64,000 nt of DNA from Zopfochytrium polystomum (GCA_025765615.1 JAIVFJ010000048.1:248001-312000), one strand, 5' to 3'; positions 22,367 through 35,619 are shown, counted from the stretch's first letter. A program made the numbers and translations. Notes: generated by a model not told the origin, from the letters alone.

Positions 22367-25300
22367 TTACAGTCCAGCACGATCATACACCTCGTTCCTC
22401 CTCCGCCAAAACTCCTCGCCGTCTATTTGACCCTGCAGCAGCATCTTTTCCAGGACGGCCAGCTCGGCGTCGATCTGATCCTCCCGTCCCTTTGGCGGCA
22501 GCGGCGGCGAGCCCGCACCGCCACCGTCCACGCCGAGGTTGCTACTCGCAGCCGACGAGTACGGCGGCGACGCGGCCTCTGGGATGCCCGTCCCGCCGCC
22601 GCCGCCGCCGCCCGCATCCCCGCCAGCCTCCCCAAACAAGCACGAGAACGGGAACGTGCCCTCCTCGCGTGTCGAAAGGTTGATCCCCAGAGCGTACCCG
22701 TCGTCCCACGCCATCCGCACAAACAAAACGTCGCCCACCCGCACCTCAATGTCCCCGGCCTCTGCCTCGTCCGCCGTCGGAGCGTGCCCCGACGTCGCAG
22801 GCTTCTGCAGGTTCGACAGGTGCGGCACCGGCCGCGGGCCGTCGTCCACCGCTGCTGCTCCCGAGGGGAGCGGCGGCGGCGGGCCCTGGTGCGGGTCCGG
22901 AAGCTGCCGGCGCGTCGACCGCCCGCCGCGAACCCGCGAAACGGTAGAGCTGGCGCTCGAGAGCGTCGACAGCGTCGTCGCTGTGCGCGAGGCCGCCGAC
23001 GACGACGACCCTGCGATGCCTACGAGCGGCGCAGACCCAGGGCTGGCCGGCCCCGCTGCAGCTGAGTCGCCCGCGCCAACCGAGTGCGGAGACTGCGGCG
23101 ACATTGGCGCCGGTCCGGGTGCGCCGCCGCCAAAGCCCACAATAGGGCCGCCGTCGCCCCACCCGCCGCCCAGCGCGGGAGTCGAAAGCATCGGGGCGAC
23201 CGAAGTCGTCCTGGGAGCGATGACCACCGGCGCGAGGAGGGGTGGCTGCAGCGGCGGCGGCCCGCCTACATCCCCGGGATATCCCAACCCGCCGACGCCG
23301 CCAAACCCAAACGCCGGGACCGGCGCGGCGACAACCCCGCCGCCGCCGCCGCCGCCGCCCAACTCCGCGGTCTCCCCGATGATGCTGTCGAACGACGGCG
23401 GCGGCTCGTCGAAAATGTGCCGCGAAGAGTCCCGCGGCGGCACGGCCATCCCCGCGACCGTTGTGGTGCGCGTCAGCGAGCCGAATCCGCCCAAGCCGCC
23501 CACGCCACCGAGCACGCCGCCTCCGCCTCCGCCTGGACTCGACATGCGGTGGTGGATATCGGCGGCGGCGGCGGTGGCGGCGGCGACGGCGGCCACGTCT
23601 CCGCTGAAAGATCCTCGCGTTGCGCTCGGGTCGAGTAGCATGGCTCCCGAGTCGGGAACAAGATCCGCAATGACCTCTTCGAATGGAGGCGGCGGCGCTT
23701 CGTAAGCGGATATGGGTACGCCAAACGTGTCGACGGCAGGAGGCTCAATGGGCACGGATGGAGGCCCGGCGGTACCAAAGGCCGAAAAGTGCCTTGACGT
23801 CGAACGGGCAGGGAATGCGATTTCCGCTGTTGCCGCGGGGGCTGTGACGAGAGGCCTCATCTGCTGCTGCTCCAACGTGGGGGCGGTCGGTTGCCCGGTC
23901 AGCGACGGCGTGTAGTGAGGTGATGCGGGACTCTCACTCGCGGGAAGGCTGTCCCGATGCGCGGACGATGAAGCTGATGGAGTGCGCTGGTGGCCACGCC
24001 GAGGTGGCAGTATGCCGTCCGCCGCACCGCGCTTCATCGACTGCATTCGCCTAGGTATGATAACTGGGGTCGAAGGGGCGCTGGAGGACCCTGACGGCTG
24101 CAAAGGTTGCCCTGCAACCGGAGTTGCCGCGCGTATTGGTTCCACTGCAGCAGGAGTCACTGTTGGTGTCTCAGCTGAGGGAGCTGCTGCCTGATCTCGC
24201 AGCCCTGGTGCCGCACCCTGTGTCAGTGGATTGGATCCAATCCGTTCAGGAACACAGCTGTCCGATGCTACTACACCAAGGGGCGAGCGAGGTGGGGCGA
24301 CAGGTCCTGGTCCAAAAGTTGAGCTTGGCGGCGTTGGCGAAACGTCAACCGCCTTCACCACACTGGGCGGCCCAACCGGCGGAGTGTGTCCAGCGTCTTC
24401 ACGATCCACCGACAGCGGCAAGACTTTTGGTATCGATGCTTGAGCATCTTGGCCCTGCCCCTTCGCTTCCTCATCGCTGTCGTCGCCGTAAGCACCAACA
24501 TCGAAGGGTGACAATCGACCGAGCGCTCCCGCGACAGACGCAGGCTCTGGAGACAGGCTTCGATCCCTGGGCTGTCTACCAGCTGCAAGGTTCCGGGGTG
24601 GGGCGGAAAGGGTTCCAAGAGGAGAATGGTCAATTGAGCGACCGACATGATTGGGTGATAGTGTCGATTTGGAGTTAGATACGGGATCCAGTTTCGACGA
24701 TGCAGGCGAAGCCTCCTCCCACTTTGAACTTTCTTCAGAGGATCTCCGCCCGAAATTGTTATAATGCGGTTCGTCGCGTGATCGAAAAGTCACTGGAGAA
24801 GCCAGGCTGTCCCCTAGTTCGTTTTTCCGCGCAATGGGTGACGTTGCAGAGGCACTGCTGCGAACAGGGGGTACTGGTTCCCCCTCACCGGTGGGCGAAA
24901 TGGGCACAGCGTTACCGCTTCGAACCGGCGGAACCAATCGGTGCAGGTTGACGACGCTCTCTGGCGCCTCTGACAACTTCGGAGAGTCAACAACTGACGT
25001 CGGAGACGGATAAGATGTCGCAGATACAGGCGACCGGTCCACCGGTGTGCCCACCTGGTCAGCATCATACTTTGAAATAGGCAAAACTGGCGACCCTGTT
25101 GGACCAACGAGGGCCGGGACAAAGCTCTCCACGTCAGACTGGCTCGCAAATTTGGAGTCGAGGGCCACTGCATTTACAAATGTCAGCCCTGTCGACAACG
25201 AGTCTGACAGCACCATAAAATGCCTCGTCTGCGTTTGACAGTATTCCACCTTGAACCGAATTTCGTGGGTCACCTGAGCGGATCCACCGTGCGTTTTTAG

Positions 25301-27304
25301 CAGTGGGTGTACGTTCGCCGAAACCGCACGCTGGTCCAAGTCAGGCATCGCCGAGTTCGTGGGAATGTCTTGAGTGAAAAAAAACGGGTTGGAATAAGAG
25401 GCAGGTGCGCCGGGAGTACTTTCTGAGGAGCGTAAAATTTTGGACAAAACATTCTCTCGCGAAATAGGGAGCTTTCCCGATTCCCTGCAAATGAGACCGT
25501 GAAGGTGAGCGAAAAGGGAGCCGCTTGGAAGGTGTTACTCAACTGAAATGTGAAAACCTCAACAATGGAACATTGCAAGGATTGAAATGATATGCGGTCC
25601 TCAGCAGCTGTCAACTCCAGCGACACTGAGGATGTCTTGCCGCCAATCTCAACAACTTTTGGAATGGACATTCGGTAACGCACCATGCCTGTGAGTGATT
25701 TGAGTAAAGGCAGCATTAAGGTTGTTAGGGAGGAAAAGAGGATAGCACACGGTCGAACGAGCAAACTGAAGGGAAAGAGGGAAGGTTCGGGCGGAGTTGA
25801 GTACTGGGCTAAGGTGGCACTACCATCCAGCACAGATCCTTCCCGCAAGTCCGGTTTCGGGGCAGCCAGCAAGCGACATCCCCGCCGCACAGTTATTTCT
25901 CTCCGAGCCACGACGGGGGGCCCTACGGTCCTTCGCAGGATGGCGTACAAAATGTACGTAACGTCCCTGTTCGTGTTGGAGACCGTGGGGTCGGCGATGG
26001 ACGGCGGCATATTCAGGGGAATGTCGACGAGAACGCTTGCCGTTGATCTGCATAAGTGCACCGCGCAGAGTAAGCGGGGTAAGAGTGAGAGAGAGAATGT
26101 GTGTGTTTTGTGTGTGTGTGTGTTGGTTGAGTGGTCAGTGTGCGATGTAATGTCTGTCGGCGTCAACCCGAAGTCAATAAATGAATTGCATTATGTCGGA
26201 CCCCTTTTTGGGCTGAAGACAGACGGAGACAGACAGATAGACAGACAGACAGACAGACAAAGACTTGTTTGCCCCTTCCCACACGCAACTCACCTTCCGG
26301 GAACCAAGCCGACTGGACTCGACGGGTCGACTATCGACTTGACCGCCTTGAAGATGGGCTTTCGGTGGAGCAGCGCTGCAGCGCTCCTGGACTCGGGATC
26401 GAATGATCCGCCCTTCACGCCCACGGGGACGCGTGCCGGCAGTGGGCCCTGGCCGACGAACAGCACCACCGACAGGCGGCTGGCCACCACCGAAACGGCC
26501 GTCTGATGATCGTCCTCCTGCTCGCTGAGAGGCCGGGACCCAGCAGCCTCGTCGGCCACGGTGATCGTGAGGCATCCGTAGAAACCGGCGGCGTCGTCGC
26601 TGATGACTACGACGCTGCTGGGAGAGCCGCTCCCGCTGCTGCTGGTGCTGCTGCTGACTTCGCTCGACGCCGATGGTAGAGAGGCAGAAAACAGTTATCT
26701 CCAGAGCAACGGGGACAGCAGCAGCAGCGGAGGACAACCAAGAAGCGGTCGAAGAGTTTGTTGTTATGCTGGAGGTGCTCGCACGGAGAGTCTGGGCTGA
26801 AAAAGTGGTTGAGACGGACGAATGCGATGACGATGAAGAAAATGCAGATGCGGGCGAAGAGAAGGTCAAGGCGCCACCGTTGTGGTGGTGGTGGTGGTGG
26901 TGGTGGTTGTGGTCAAGCGAGGTGCCCAATACGAGGGTTCGCGGGGCGGCCGACGCCGCCGGGCGCGAAGGCGACGGTGACGGCGCCATCGAACGCAATG
27001 GAGAGGTGGGAGAGGGTGGCGGAAGCGGCGAAGAAGAAGAAGCGGACGAGGAAGAAGATGTCCCCGATCGTGGCCCGAAGGCGGCGGCGGCGGCGGCGTC
27101 GGCGGCAGCGGAAGGGGGAGAGGATGAGGAGTAAGATGGCGCGAACGAGGAGAAGGGGGAGGAAGAAGGGGAGGAGGAGGTGGTGGTTGCAAGGGGTCGC
27201 TGCTTTGTCGATGGCGACGGCCAAGATGGATCCTGCGCCGCCGCATGCGGAGACGGCCCAAACGGACGAGGAGGCGGCGCCGGGGCGGCACCGCCGGGCA
27301 CCAT
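22367..27304 (-). CDS. Arrestin-like (ART/ARRDC-type) protein with C-terminal SH3-like domain
   Basis: Exons on the minus strand: 27304-26294 (internally problematic), 26047-25824, 25688-25544 and 25484-22367. The last three junctions are in phase. Exon 1 changes frame between about 26,700 and 26,600; a 52-nt intron at 26658-26607 (gtcagc...cgtag) would restore it, giving about 1,481 residues, but a sequencing or real indel is possible. Order: Ser/Pro-rich N-terminus with an eight-His run, arrestin-type strands (CLTITV, RLSVVLFVGQ), then VLVDIPLNMPPSI with VTYILYAILRR and YRMSIPKVVEIGG, as in arrestin-related trafficking adaptors. A long disordered region follows, then an SH3-like segment (VRVGDVLFVRMAWDDGYALG) and a short C-terminal helix. 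Such adaptors recruit ubiquitin ligases to membrane cargo; the SH3-like end is unusual. No PPxY motif was confirmed. Confidence 0.72.
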
Positions 27305-27450
27305 TTTCTGGGTTGTTTTTTTCTTCTTTTTTTCCCTTCTTTTTTGTTTTCTTTCTTTGTTCTGTGGATGCGGATAGAGTGGGTTAAGTCAATTATTATA
27401 AAAAAGTGGAGGTGGTGGTAGCGCTGCTGCTGCGTGCGTACACCACCCAA

Positions 27451-28390
27451 TCATAACGCCATCGGCTCAACCTTCACATTCTCCCCTTCGCCGGCAGCCT
27501 CGCGTTTGACGAAACTTTCGCCCTTCACCGTCGTCCCTGCTGCTGAGCTCCCAATTGGTGGCGCCAACTCTGCCCCAACACCACCACCTCCACCACCGCC
27601 GACGCCGACGCCGACGCCGACGCCAACCCCTGCCGCCTCTGCAGTGGGCCCATCGTCTTGCTCCATAGGATCCGGATGGTTCTTTCGCCAGTGGCTCCAG
27701 TGATAAAACTCCTTTTGGTGAATTAGCTGGACCGCGTTTTCCGAAGCGACCGCCGCGCGGAACGAGGGGTGCTGCAGGTTTGCGAGCATTTCTAGGCAGT
27801 AAGGGTACCTACATGAAAGAATGGAAGAGTAATACGCACGAAGGAGTGGCGATGTCGTGTTATTCGATCTCGAGTAGGAACGAAGAGTTCGAGAGGATGT
27901 TAACTGACACGATCAGCTTCGAGTACTCGGGTCTTCGCCAATAGTCAAGATATTTCAAGTAGTTGAGAAACGCCGGGTCGTTGAAGTACCGTTGTTGCGC
28001 AAGGACTGGGTCGGAAGGCAAGCGAAATGTTATTGATTTGCAGGCAAAGCTGATAATTTGCGAGGCTGCTTTCTCCCAGGCAAATGCTTTGGCAACCGCG
28101 GAGGAACCGCAAAGGACGATGACACGAACCAGAAAAAAAAAAGGGGTGGAAAAAACCCTTTAGCCTCACACTGAAGATACTTAGGGTTCGCCAGGCACTG
28201 CACGAACTCCAGCTCCATCATGCATCTCTGCCGATCGGCCTCGCTGGATGGAAAACGTTCTCAGTTGGCTTTCGATCGCGGTCGAAGATCAGGCGCGAGA
28301 TTGCAGTTTCAGCAGGACAAGCACCGGACTGCTTTCAGCGATGCCGCGTCCAGAGTACCTTTGGGGAGGGCGGCCGGTTCCATCTGCCAT
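27451..28390 (-). CDS. MED31: Mediator complex subunit 31 (Med31/Soh1)
   Basis: Four minus-strand exons, 28390-28359, 28243-28170, 28005-27909 and 27808-27451, in consistent phase, giving about 186 residues. The conserved Med31 core is unmistakable: MMELEFVQCLANPKYL, FLAQQRYFNDPAFLNYLKYLDYW, RRPEYSKLIVYPYCLEML and FYHWSHWRKNHPD. The remaining C-terminal 80 residues are a Gly/Val/Ala-rich low-complexity tail absent from most Med31 proteins. Med31 sits in the Mediator middle module, contacting RNA polymerase II. The first exon (32 nt, ATG at 28390) is inferred from phase and donor; a stop lies just upstream in the exon-2 frame, so an earlier exon is required. Confidence 0.93.
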
Positions 28391-30241
28391 GTGGGGTTGG
28401 GGAGAGAGCGACCACCGGATTGGAAAAAAAAATGGAGGCAAATGTTCACCAACACACAAAGGTGTTACACATTTCACAAGCTTTAGCAGGATACAAAAAC
28501 GATCATCGCCTTATTCGTAGTTATTCGTTGACAATAATGAGAGCAACTTTGGTGTTCTTTGCTCAATCGAAAACGCGACCACGTCGGTCACTTCACTTCA
28601 CCCTCCATCTCGCACTCCCTCACTCTCACTCACTCTCTCTCCCTCTCCCTGACTCTCACGTATCCGCGGAACAGCTGTCCAACTGAGCACACCCGTGGGA
28701 CTGCCGCTCTCCTCTGCATATGGCTTGTCTCCCTCTCTCTCTTGCTCTTGGTCTCCTGGTGTGTGTGTGCGTGTGTGTGTGGGTGTGTGTTTCCGCCCAT
28801 GACTGACTACTGCGAAATGCGAGCGCACGGAAGGAGGGGTCAGACTGAGTGCTGTCCACCGGAGTTCGCGCTTTTCAAGTCTGGCAGAGTGTGTCTGCAT
28901 CCAAGACGCGGAGAGAGACCAAGCACGAGGAAGAGAGGGAGAGAGGCCTTCAGCCCCGAGTCGGCGCAGATCTTGAAGGGAAATCACAAGCGTGGGAAAG
29001 GGAGATGGAGAGACAGTGGACGTTGTCAGTCGTTCCGACTGCTCTGCTCCTGAAGCAAAGTATTGCAAAGATATTCAGCAGACAGAGGTCCTATGCGCAC
29101 TTGCCCACACAGAGAGAACTGCACAACAGACCTCCCCCCGTATTTATATTTTTTTGGGCTGTTCCTGTTCTCACGTTCTCAGGATGAAAAGTATAAATTG
29201 AAACGGATCAAAGGCAGTGGGCGTCCAAAAAAAAAAAGGAAAAAGGAACTGAAAGAAGGCGGGGGAGGAAGAGAAAGAACAGAGGAGGAGGGAAGGAAAT
29301 TGACAGAAGGAAAAAAAAAACACATCATTTTTCACACACACACACACTCTCTCTCTCTCTCTGTCTGTCGTCTGTCTCTCTGTCTCTCGATCGCTCTCTG
29401 TTCCTCTGCCCACTTTGCAGAAGGACCAAACCAGAAGAAAGCGTGTGCCAAACAGAAAAAGAAGAAGAAAAAAAAATTCGCACAGAGGCCGTCGACTGGG
29501 AGCCGGGGTGAGTGTGAGTGAGTGAGTGGGTGAAGGGGGGGCGGTGGGTGGGTGGGTGGGGAGGGAGAGTGAGTGAGAAGAGAGCGAGCGACTGGGGGCG
29601 ATGGGCGCCGCCCACCACCCAACAGGCAACCAACCAACCGACCAAGGCCGCCCCCCTTGGCCTGTCTGTCCCCGCCCCCCTCCCTGTCCCCATCGACTTC
29701 TCGGCACACACCGGGCCTTGCCTCTCTCTCTTGGTCTCCCACTGGCACGTCCCACTCTCCTCCTCTATCCCCTGCTCTACCCTTCCCTCCGCTGTCTCCA
29801 TCCATCCGCACCCACACACCCACACACACACACACACGCCCTCTCTCTTTCTCTCGCTCTCCCTCTCTCCCTCTCCCTCTCCCTGCTCTTAAACTTCGAC
29901 CCACCTCGCGCACTCCCTCTCCCCTCTCCGGCTTCTACCTTTTTCTTGCCTTGCCTCTCGGCTTCATAGCCTCGTCTCACTTCCCAATGGCATCTACAAC
30001 ACAATTATTGCTCGGTTTTGTTGGAAAACCGGTCACAGTGAAACCCCAAACCCTCCCTCGTTGTCCCCCTCCCTTGTCCTTGCCTTCTACTGGCGTGCAC
30101 TCGCCTCCCATCCTTCGTTCTGTTGGCTCGCAGCGACCGTTCTAATCTTTCTCTCTCGTTGCCTGCCTCGTCAGCCTTCAGATACATTGTTCTCACACAC
30201 ACACACTCTCAAACTAAGGCGGAACGTACCAAGCTTGTTAC
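28391..30241. other. Divergent promoter region rich in CT/CA repeats
   Basis: About 1.85 kb between the divergent MED31 and HMG-box genes. It holds many pyrimidine-rich tracts: (CT)n near 28,620-28,650 and 29,345-29,400, GT-rich 28,757-28,792, CA/CT 29,810-29,885. Several ORFs over 100 codons overlap here on both strands, all low-complexity. No supported gene. Confidence 0.5.
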
Positions 30242-31892
30242 ATGTACGCCTTCGGTTCCAACCAGTCGTCGTGGCTCTCCACTCAACAGCAGCAGCAGCA
30301 GCACCAGCAGGCGCACACTGCCCAGCACCAGCAGGTTCAGCAGCAGCACTACCAGCAGCACGCCCAGTTGCAGGCACATGAAGATCCTCACTCCCAGAGT
30401 AACGTCGCGCCGTCTCAAATGCAAGCGAAACAAGCGGCTTCGCGCGCCCCTCAGGCGGCCGGAGAGACCGCTACGGGCTCGTCCTCAGCGCCTTCGCGAG
30501 GTATGCATCATTGTCGAGGGCAACAACAGTCTGACGATGACCTAGAAAAACGAGCGGAAATTCTAAGAAGCATAAAGGCACTGCCGCCTGCGAAAATAGT
30601 CCCCCCGAAGAATCCGCCCTCAGCCTTTTTGATTTACGCGAATTCCGTCCGAGAGCAGCTGCTCAATACTTTTGAAATTCAGAGCTTACCCAAAGCCGAC
30701 CGAATTAGGCGTGTCATGGCGATTGCTGGGGAACGCTGGAGAAATATGACACCAAACCAGAAATATGTGAGAAATATTTCGTTCTGTAATGGCTGTATGC
30801 TCACTCTTGACGTAATGAAAGGAATATGAGGAGCGGCACCGAGTCGCCAAGGAGCAGTACAATCGATCACACGCCGAGTATTTGAAACAGCGCACAACGG
30901 AAGATATCGTTCTTGAAGAGAAAAGGAGGGCGCTAAAGAAGCGTTTGAATCCGAATAAGGCACTCCGCCGAGTCGACAAGGATCCGGATGAGCCGGAGAA
31001 GCCAAAGAATGCCTACATGCTTTTTTTCATTGACGTTGCGAGCGGCAAGATGACGACATTGCAAGGCGACGTGTTCAGCCAGCAAATGAATCAAACCGAT
31101 CGACTGAAGGCAATTGCCGAGACGTGGAAGTCGATGTCGGACGAGCAAAAGGCGGTACGTTGTACCTCGAACTGCGGAGAGACTTTATGTATCTAATCCG
31201 ACCTTTTGATTTTGAATTGTTTTCCGCAGCCGTACGTCCAGCAAGCGAAAATATTGAAGCAAGAGTACGACGAAAAGTACCAGGAGTATCTTCAATCATC
31301 TGGCCGCCAAGACTTCGTGGATACCGTGAACGTCCTGATGCGGAAAGAAAAGAAGAAGAAGATTATTCCAATCGTTCCCGTGAACCCGGCGGCATCAGCC
31401 GCCGCCGCCTCGTTGGTTGCACACACTCAAACGGCCGCGGCATCCGGCTCTTCAAAAAAGAAGCAGCCAGCCAAGGCCGTCCCCGCAATTTTAAACCCAA
31501 GCATGGCTCCAACCGGTCTGAACCCGCAGATGATGGGGACGATGGGACAAATGCCAATGTTTGGCATGGGTTTAATGGGAGGTGGCCTTACCGCCATGGG
31601 TCAGCAACAAGCGCAGCAGCAGCAGCATCAACAGTACTTGCACCACCAGCAAGTGTTGCACCAACCTCATCACCAACAGCAGCAGCAACAACAGCAGCAG
31701 CACCATCAGGGGCTTCCGCTTCCGCGACAGCAGCCGCAGCAGAAAGGCAGAGGCGCCGCCGCTGCTGCCGCTGCGGCAGCGGCAGCACAGCAGCAGCAGC
31801 AGCAGGCCAATGGCATGATGTTGCAGGGACAACATCATTTGCATATGCAGCAGCAGGGGATGCAAGCTATGGGACCGCTTCACCGTTGGTGA
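30242..31892 (+). CDS. Tandem HMG-box protein with Gln-rich ends
   Basis: Exons 30242-30766, 30822-31154 and 31230-31892, phase 0 at both junctions, 506 residues. A Gln/His-rich N-terminus precedes HMG box 1 (PPKNPPSAFLIYANSVREQL ... GERWRNMTPNQKYEYEE), a basic helical linker (EEKRRALKKRLNPN), HMG box 2 (KPKNAYMLFFIDVASG ... ETWKSMSDEQKAPYVQQAK) and an Ala/Gln/Met-rich C-terminal tail. HMG boxes bind and bend the DNA minor groove. The long Gln-rich tails suggest a nuclear transcriptional or chromatin role and not a mitochondrial packaging protein; I see no clear mitochondrial presequence, but localisation is inferred. Confidence 0.85.
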
Positions 31893-33940
31893 AAAAGTCC
31901 GACGAGCTCCATCTCGCTAGCGGGTCGGATCCGGTGTTCAAGGATTTTTTAAGTGCAAATACCACGCGGAATGGACTTTCGACGACGTAGCAGCTCACGG
32001 CACCCTTGCATTTTTCGACATAAACGCATTTTTTCGCACAAACTCAGTACTTCTTCCTTTTTTCCCTTGTTTTTAAACACTTCTCCACTTGACACCACTG
32101 TTGGCACTTGGATTGAAGGAAGGTCTCGCAAAGTGTGTGCGCCGCGAACGTCTTTCTGTGTCCGTTCGTCCTTTCTCACTTCGCTCTCTGTTTCCCTCTC
32201 GTTGTTTTCTGTGCCGCAGTTTTTTTCCCCCTCGTTTGCCATGCTGCTTGCTAGCTTGAAATCCTGGCCCCAAAATTTGTTCGACTCCGTGTTCTCCCAG
32301 CCCACTTTCCTTTGCTTCTCGGTAGTTTTGTTGCTGTCTTTGTTGTGCTTCACCCTGTTTCCCGCTCACCCTCCGTGCAATTTTTTGTGTCCACCAGCGA
32401 GCCGGTCGTCGAAGTTGAATTCGTTCTTCGTGCCCTTTTTCGTCCTCCCTTGTTCGTTATTTTCCATCGTGTTTTTTGTGTGTGTTCGTTGCCGTCCCAA
32501 GCCGTATTTTTGTTTTGCTTTTTTCCCTTGTTTTCCCTACTTCTCAACTCAATTCACACGATGACCAGCGCCCGCTTTGTACAAATAAAAGCAAGGTATC
32601 TACTCGCAGTTGACAAAAGCTCCCCTTCATTTGGAGTTTTTAACCTTAACCACTGCCTGCGCGCGCGAGTGTCGTGCGGTGATGAATAATAAATAACCCC
32701 CCGACGTGGGATGAGCCGTATGTTGGTACCCCCGATCATACAGAGTAGGAGGATGAACCTGGTCCTAAGGGGATGGCTGGATGATTTCGTGCGTTGTGGA
32801 TGCCACATTCCTTGTTTTAAGCAACTGTGTGTGAGTCCAAGTATTTATTTGAGTTCAGCCGTAGTTTCCGCCCCTACACGAAGACGCTTTCGTCTGTGGC
32901 TAGATTTTGACGCAAAGATTCCTCATACCCTATTTACTATTCCTGATTCTTCAGTTCCCAAGGTGTGTTATCAAAAGTGTATTTTGCGACAAAAACCTGA
33001 CTGCTCTTTGTGTACAGTTTCCATTTGCGTCAGGGTTTGCCCCCCCACTTCCTTTTTTTTTTTTTTTTTTTTTTTCTTTTTTTTTTCCTTTTCAGTGACA
33101 GAGACTGCTCGGCTGCTAAGGGATTCAGGTGCCTGTCTTTAGCTTCCAAGTGGTTGTCCAAAGTACGTTTTGCAGATATCATTGGGGGACCTCTCTTTAC
33201 TACTAGTAAGTTTGTCTTTTACAGAGTGCTCAGGTGTACATAGTGCATTGTGAAGTGCGAAGCACGTAACCGACGTTTGGGTCAGGCTATTTATTATCTG
33301 GAGTATTTGTTTTATGTCGCCATGAAGAGGCGACGTCGGTGACTGGGTTGTAGACAGAACGGTCACCAGGGTGGTCCCATGAAAGCCATGAAGGGGCGTT
33401 GGTGTGGCAGAGATGACTGTGGGAGACAGGTGTGGAGTGCCTATCTCTCACACCATCTGCTGTGCCCATGGCCTCATGAAGGGGATACCCTGTGGGTGAC
33501 AGAAAAAGTTGGTGACTGCTGGGGACAGACAAAGTATGTCTGTCTCTTCACCTATCAGAGGTGAAGCAGTCTATCTGCATAGGAGGCGCACAGGCGAGTA
33601 GTGCCTGTCTGACGCCCAGTGCAGCCCTTGAGGGCCCATGATGAGGCGGATGAGGTCTGTCCACAGTGGACACAGGTGCAGTGCCTGTCAGAACCCACTT
33701 GGCTCGCTTCAGCAAAACGACTTTGCCAGTGGAGGCGACTTTTTGGAGGAGCGTCAGAGGTGCAGAGAGAGCCCATCAGAGATGACTGCAGCAGACAGGG
33801 TTGGAGACTGACAACAAAGGACAAAATCCAATTACAGCAGCATCCTGAAAAGTTTGGTTCTCCTTTTCACTTCCCCAGACAACATTGGACAACATCTGAT
33901 CAAGTAGACACACAGAGACAAAGGGAGCGGACATAGTAAA
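31893..33940. other. 3' region and start of low-GC repeat-rich DNA; no gene seen
   Basis: A pyrimidine-rich probable 3' UTR runs to about 32,600. At about 32,700 GC content falls and sequence character changes. A T-rich tract lies at 33052-33088. From 33,300 to 33,850 there are repeated short GAGGCG/GTGGACACAGG-like phrases without a usable frame. Treated as the edge of the transposon block. Confidence 0.45.
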
Positions 33941-33974
33941 TGTACAATTTGTCTAACGTCCGCACCATGTGAGG

Positions 33975-34110
33975 AACAGACATAAAAGTCCGCTGGTTTG
34001 CGTGCACTTAGGCGCACGCCAAGAGCCAGGGTTCGATTCCCTGTCGGTTTCATGCTTTGACAAGCTTTGAGCCTGAGCGTGTGCCTTTCAGTAAGTCCGC
34101 TCTGAGATTT
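33975..34110 (+). mobile_element. tRNA-like segment (possible SINE)
   Basis: A near-perfect pol III B-box with a closing T-arm, 'cagggttcgattccctg' at 34027-34043, is preceded by a possible anticodon-type hairpin (gcgtgcac...cgcacgc) at 34000-34018. There is no intact acceptor stem, so it is not a functional tRNA; a tRNA-derived SINE or fossil is the best reading. Confidence 0.4.
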
Positions 34111-34676
34111 TCCTGCCACTGGTGAAACTTGCATCTCACACAGCAAGGCCTCGCAAGGCACCCTTGTCACAGGTGTGGGGGGTTGTTCTTGTTCTGTCTC
34201 TGGTCAGCTGTCTGTTCAGTCCAAGCAGAGTAGGCAGTCCTTGCTCAAGAGGGTTGAACCGACCACCACAGGACACACAAGGCCTCCCCTTGCGCTGATT
34301 CCGCAAGTGACAAAGCTACTCCCACCTACAGCCATTCAGCAGCAAGTAGAATGTCGGCAGTCAACAGCAATCAGCCCCACTTACACATGAACAAAAAGGG
34401 AGGGTAGGACAGGTAAAAATAAGGAAGGAGGGTAAATGAAAAAAGTGGAGTGAAAGGTCGGATCTCGATATAGAGAGAGACTGTTCAGCAAGGTTTACGC
34501 TACTCTGCCCCTAGTTGGACAGCGCAAACCACAGAAATGAACTGAAGGACACTGACTAATGCAGCTGAATGCCCAGAACCTGAATAGCCACCACAGTAAA
34601 TGTCAGGTGGGAAGAAGAAGATATTCCAAATGCCAGAAAATATCAAAGTTAAAACCTCTCAGAATAATTTGGGATA

Positions 34677-34680
<4 letters not shown>

Positions 34681-34758
<78 letters not shown>
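34681..34758. repeat. (GA)n microsatellite
   Basis: About 78 bp of uninterrupted AG repeat within transposon-rich DNA. Confidence 0.97.
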
Positions 34759-34763
<5 letters not shown>

Positions 34764-35199
34764 GGGATAGGGAAAGGGATAGGATCGCTCACGTACTACA
34801 TGCACAAGGCAGGCGGTGTTTGTGGTTGGGGACGATCCTCACCTGTTTCTCACAGAGATTTCTTGGAGAAAAGGTGAAAGAGAGAAAAGAAAAAAGGGGG
34901 GGAAAACTATAACAAAAACGGAAAGACACGAAAAGGAAGAAACTCAAAGACATCCGAACGAATCCATATGTGTGTTTCAACCTGCTTTGGCAGTGACTTC
35001 GTTGCTGCCAAAGCAGCCAAATAATCCAGAAATCGAAGAAAGAGCAGCCTCAGTGCCTTGGGCACCTCCACCGCAAGCGAAAAAATTTGAACAGTCGCAA
35101 CGACGCCCCACAACCCTTGGCAAAGTTTCCGCTGACACTGCAGAGGTGACTTAGCTTCCCTACTGTAACAACAGATTGTGCATATATTCTAGTTGGTAA

Positions 35200-35395
35200 T
35201 TGGACTCTTTCCATGAAGCCCAGGTCACACGGCACAGGCTGGGTCCAACAACAGGCGCCTCCACGGACTTTCTCAAAAAGCACACACACCCAGCTCAACA
35301 CTGGGTAAAAGCATAACACTGGCAGGGATTCGAACCGCAGAACTTAGCACTATGACATCTGAACATAGAATGTCCGGACCAAGGAGGTATAGTAC
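35200..35395 (-). mobile_element. tRNA-derived SINE-like segment, minus strand
   Basis: Reading the minus strand, an A-box-like 'cttggtccggaca' near 35,380 is followed about 45 bp later by a B-box 'gcggttcgaatccctgcc' at 35322-35339, then a unique tail. This is the arrangement of a tRNA-headed SINE. Ends and target duplications are not resolved. Confidence 0.4.
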
Positions 35396-35619
35396 ATTTA
35401 ATATGTCCGCAGTCTGTGTCTTTTTTTTATTTTTATTATTTCATGCTGCGGGAGGCTGTGGGAAGAGTGAGATGCCACACAGGTATGGCAGAAAGCCAAG
35501 GACCTTGACAGAACCAAGCGCGTTGCCGCACGCAGGCCACCCTAGCTGCTGACACTACAGGGAAGCAAAGTAAACAACAACAAGAAAACTACATCAACAA
35601 CAAATGGGGTAGAAAACTT

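Noticed and set aside
28559..30145. Several ORFs of 100-190 codons between MED31 and the HMG-box gene
   Set aside because: All are translations of CT, CA and GT repeats, overlapping each other on both strands.
31953..32564. 203-codon Phe/Ser/Leu-rich ORF after the HMG-box gene
   Set aside because: Pyrimidine-rich 3' UTR sequence; the peptide reflects base composition.
34027..34043. Functional tRNA gene
   Set aside because: B-box and T-arm are good but no acceptor stem or D-arm can be paired; kept only as a tRNA-like SINE segment.
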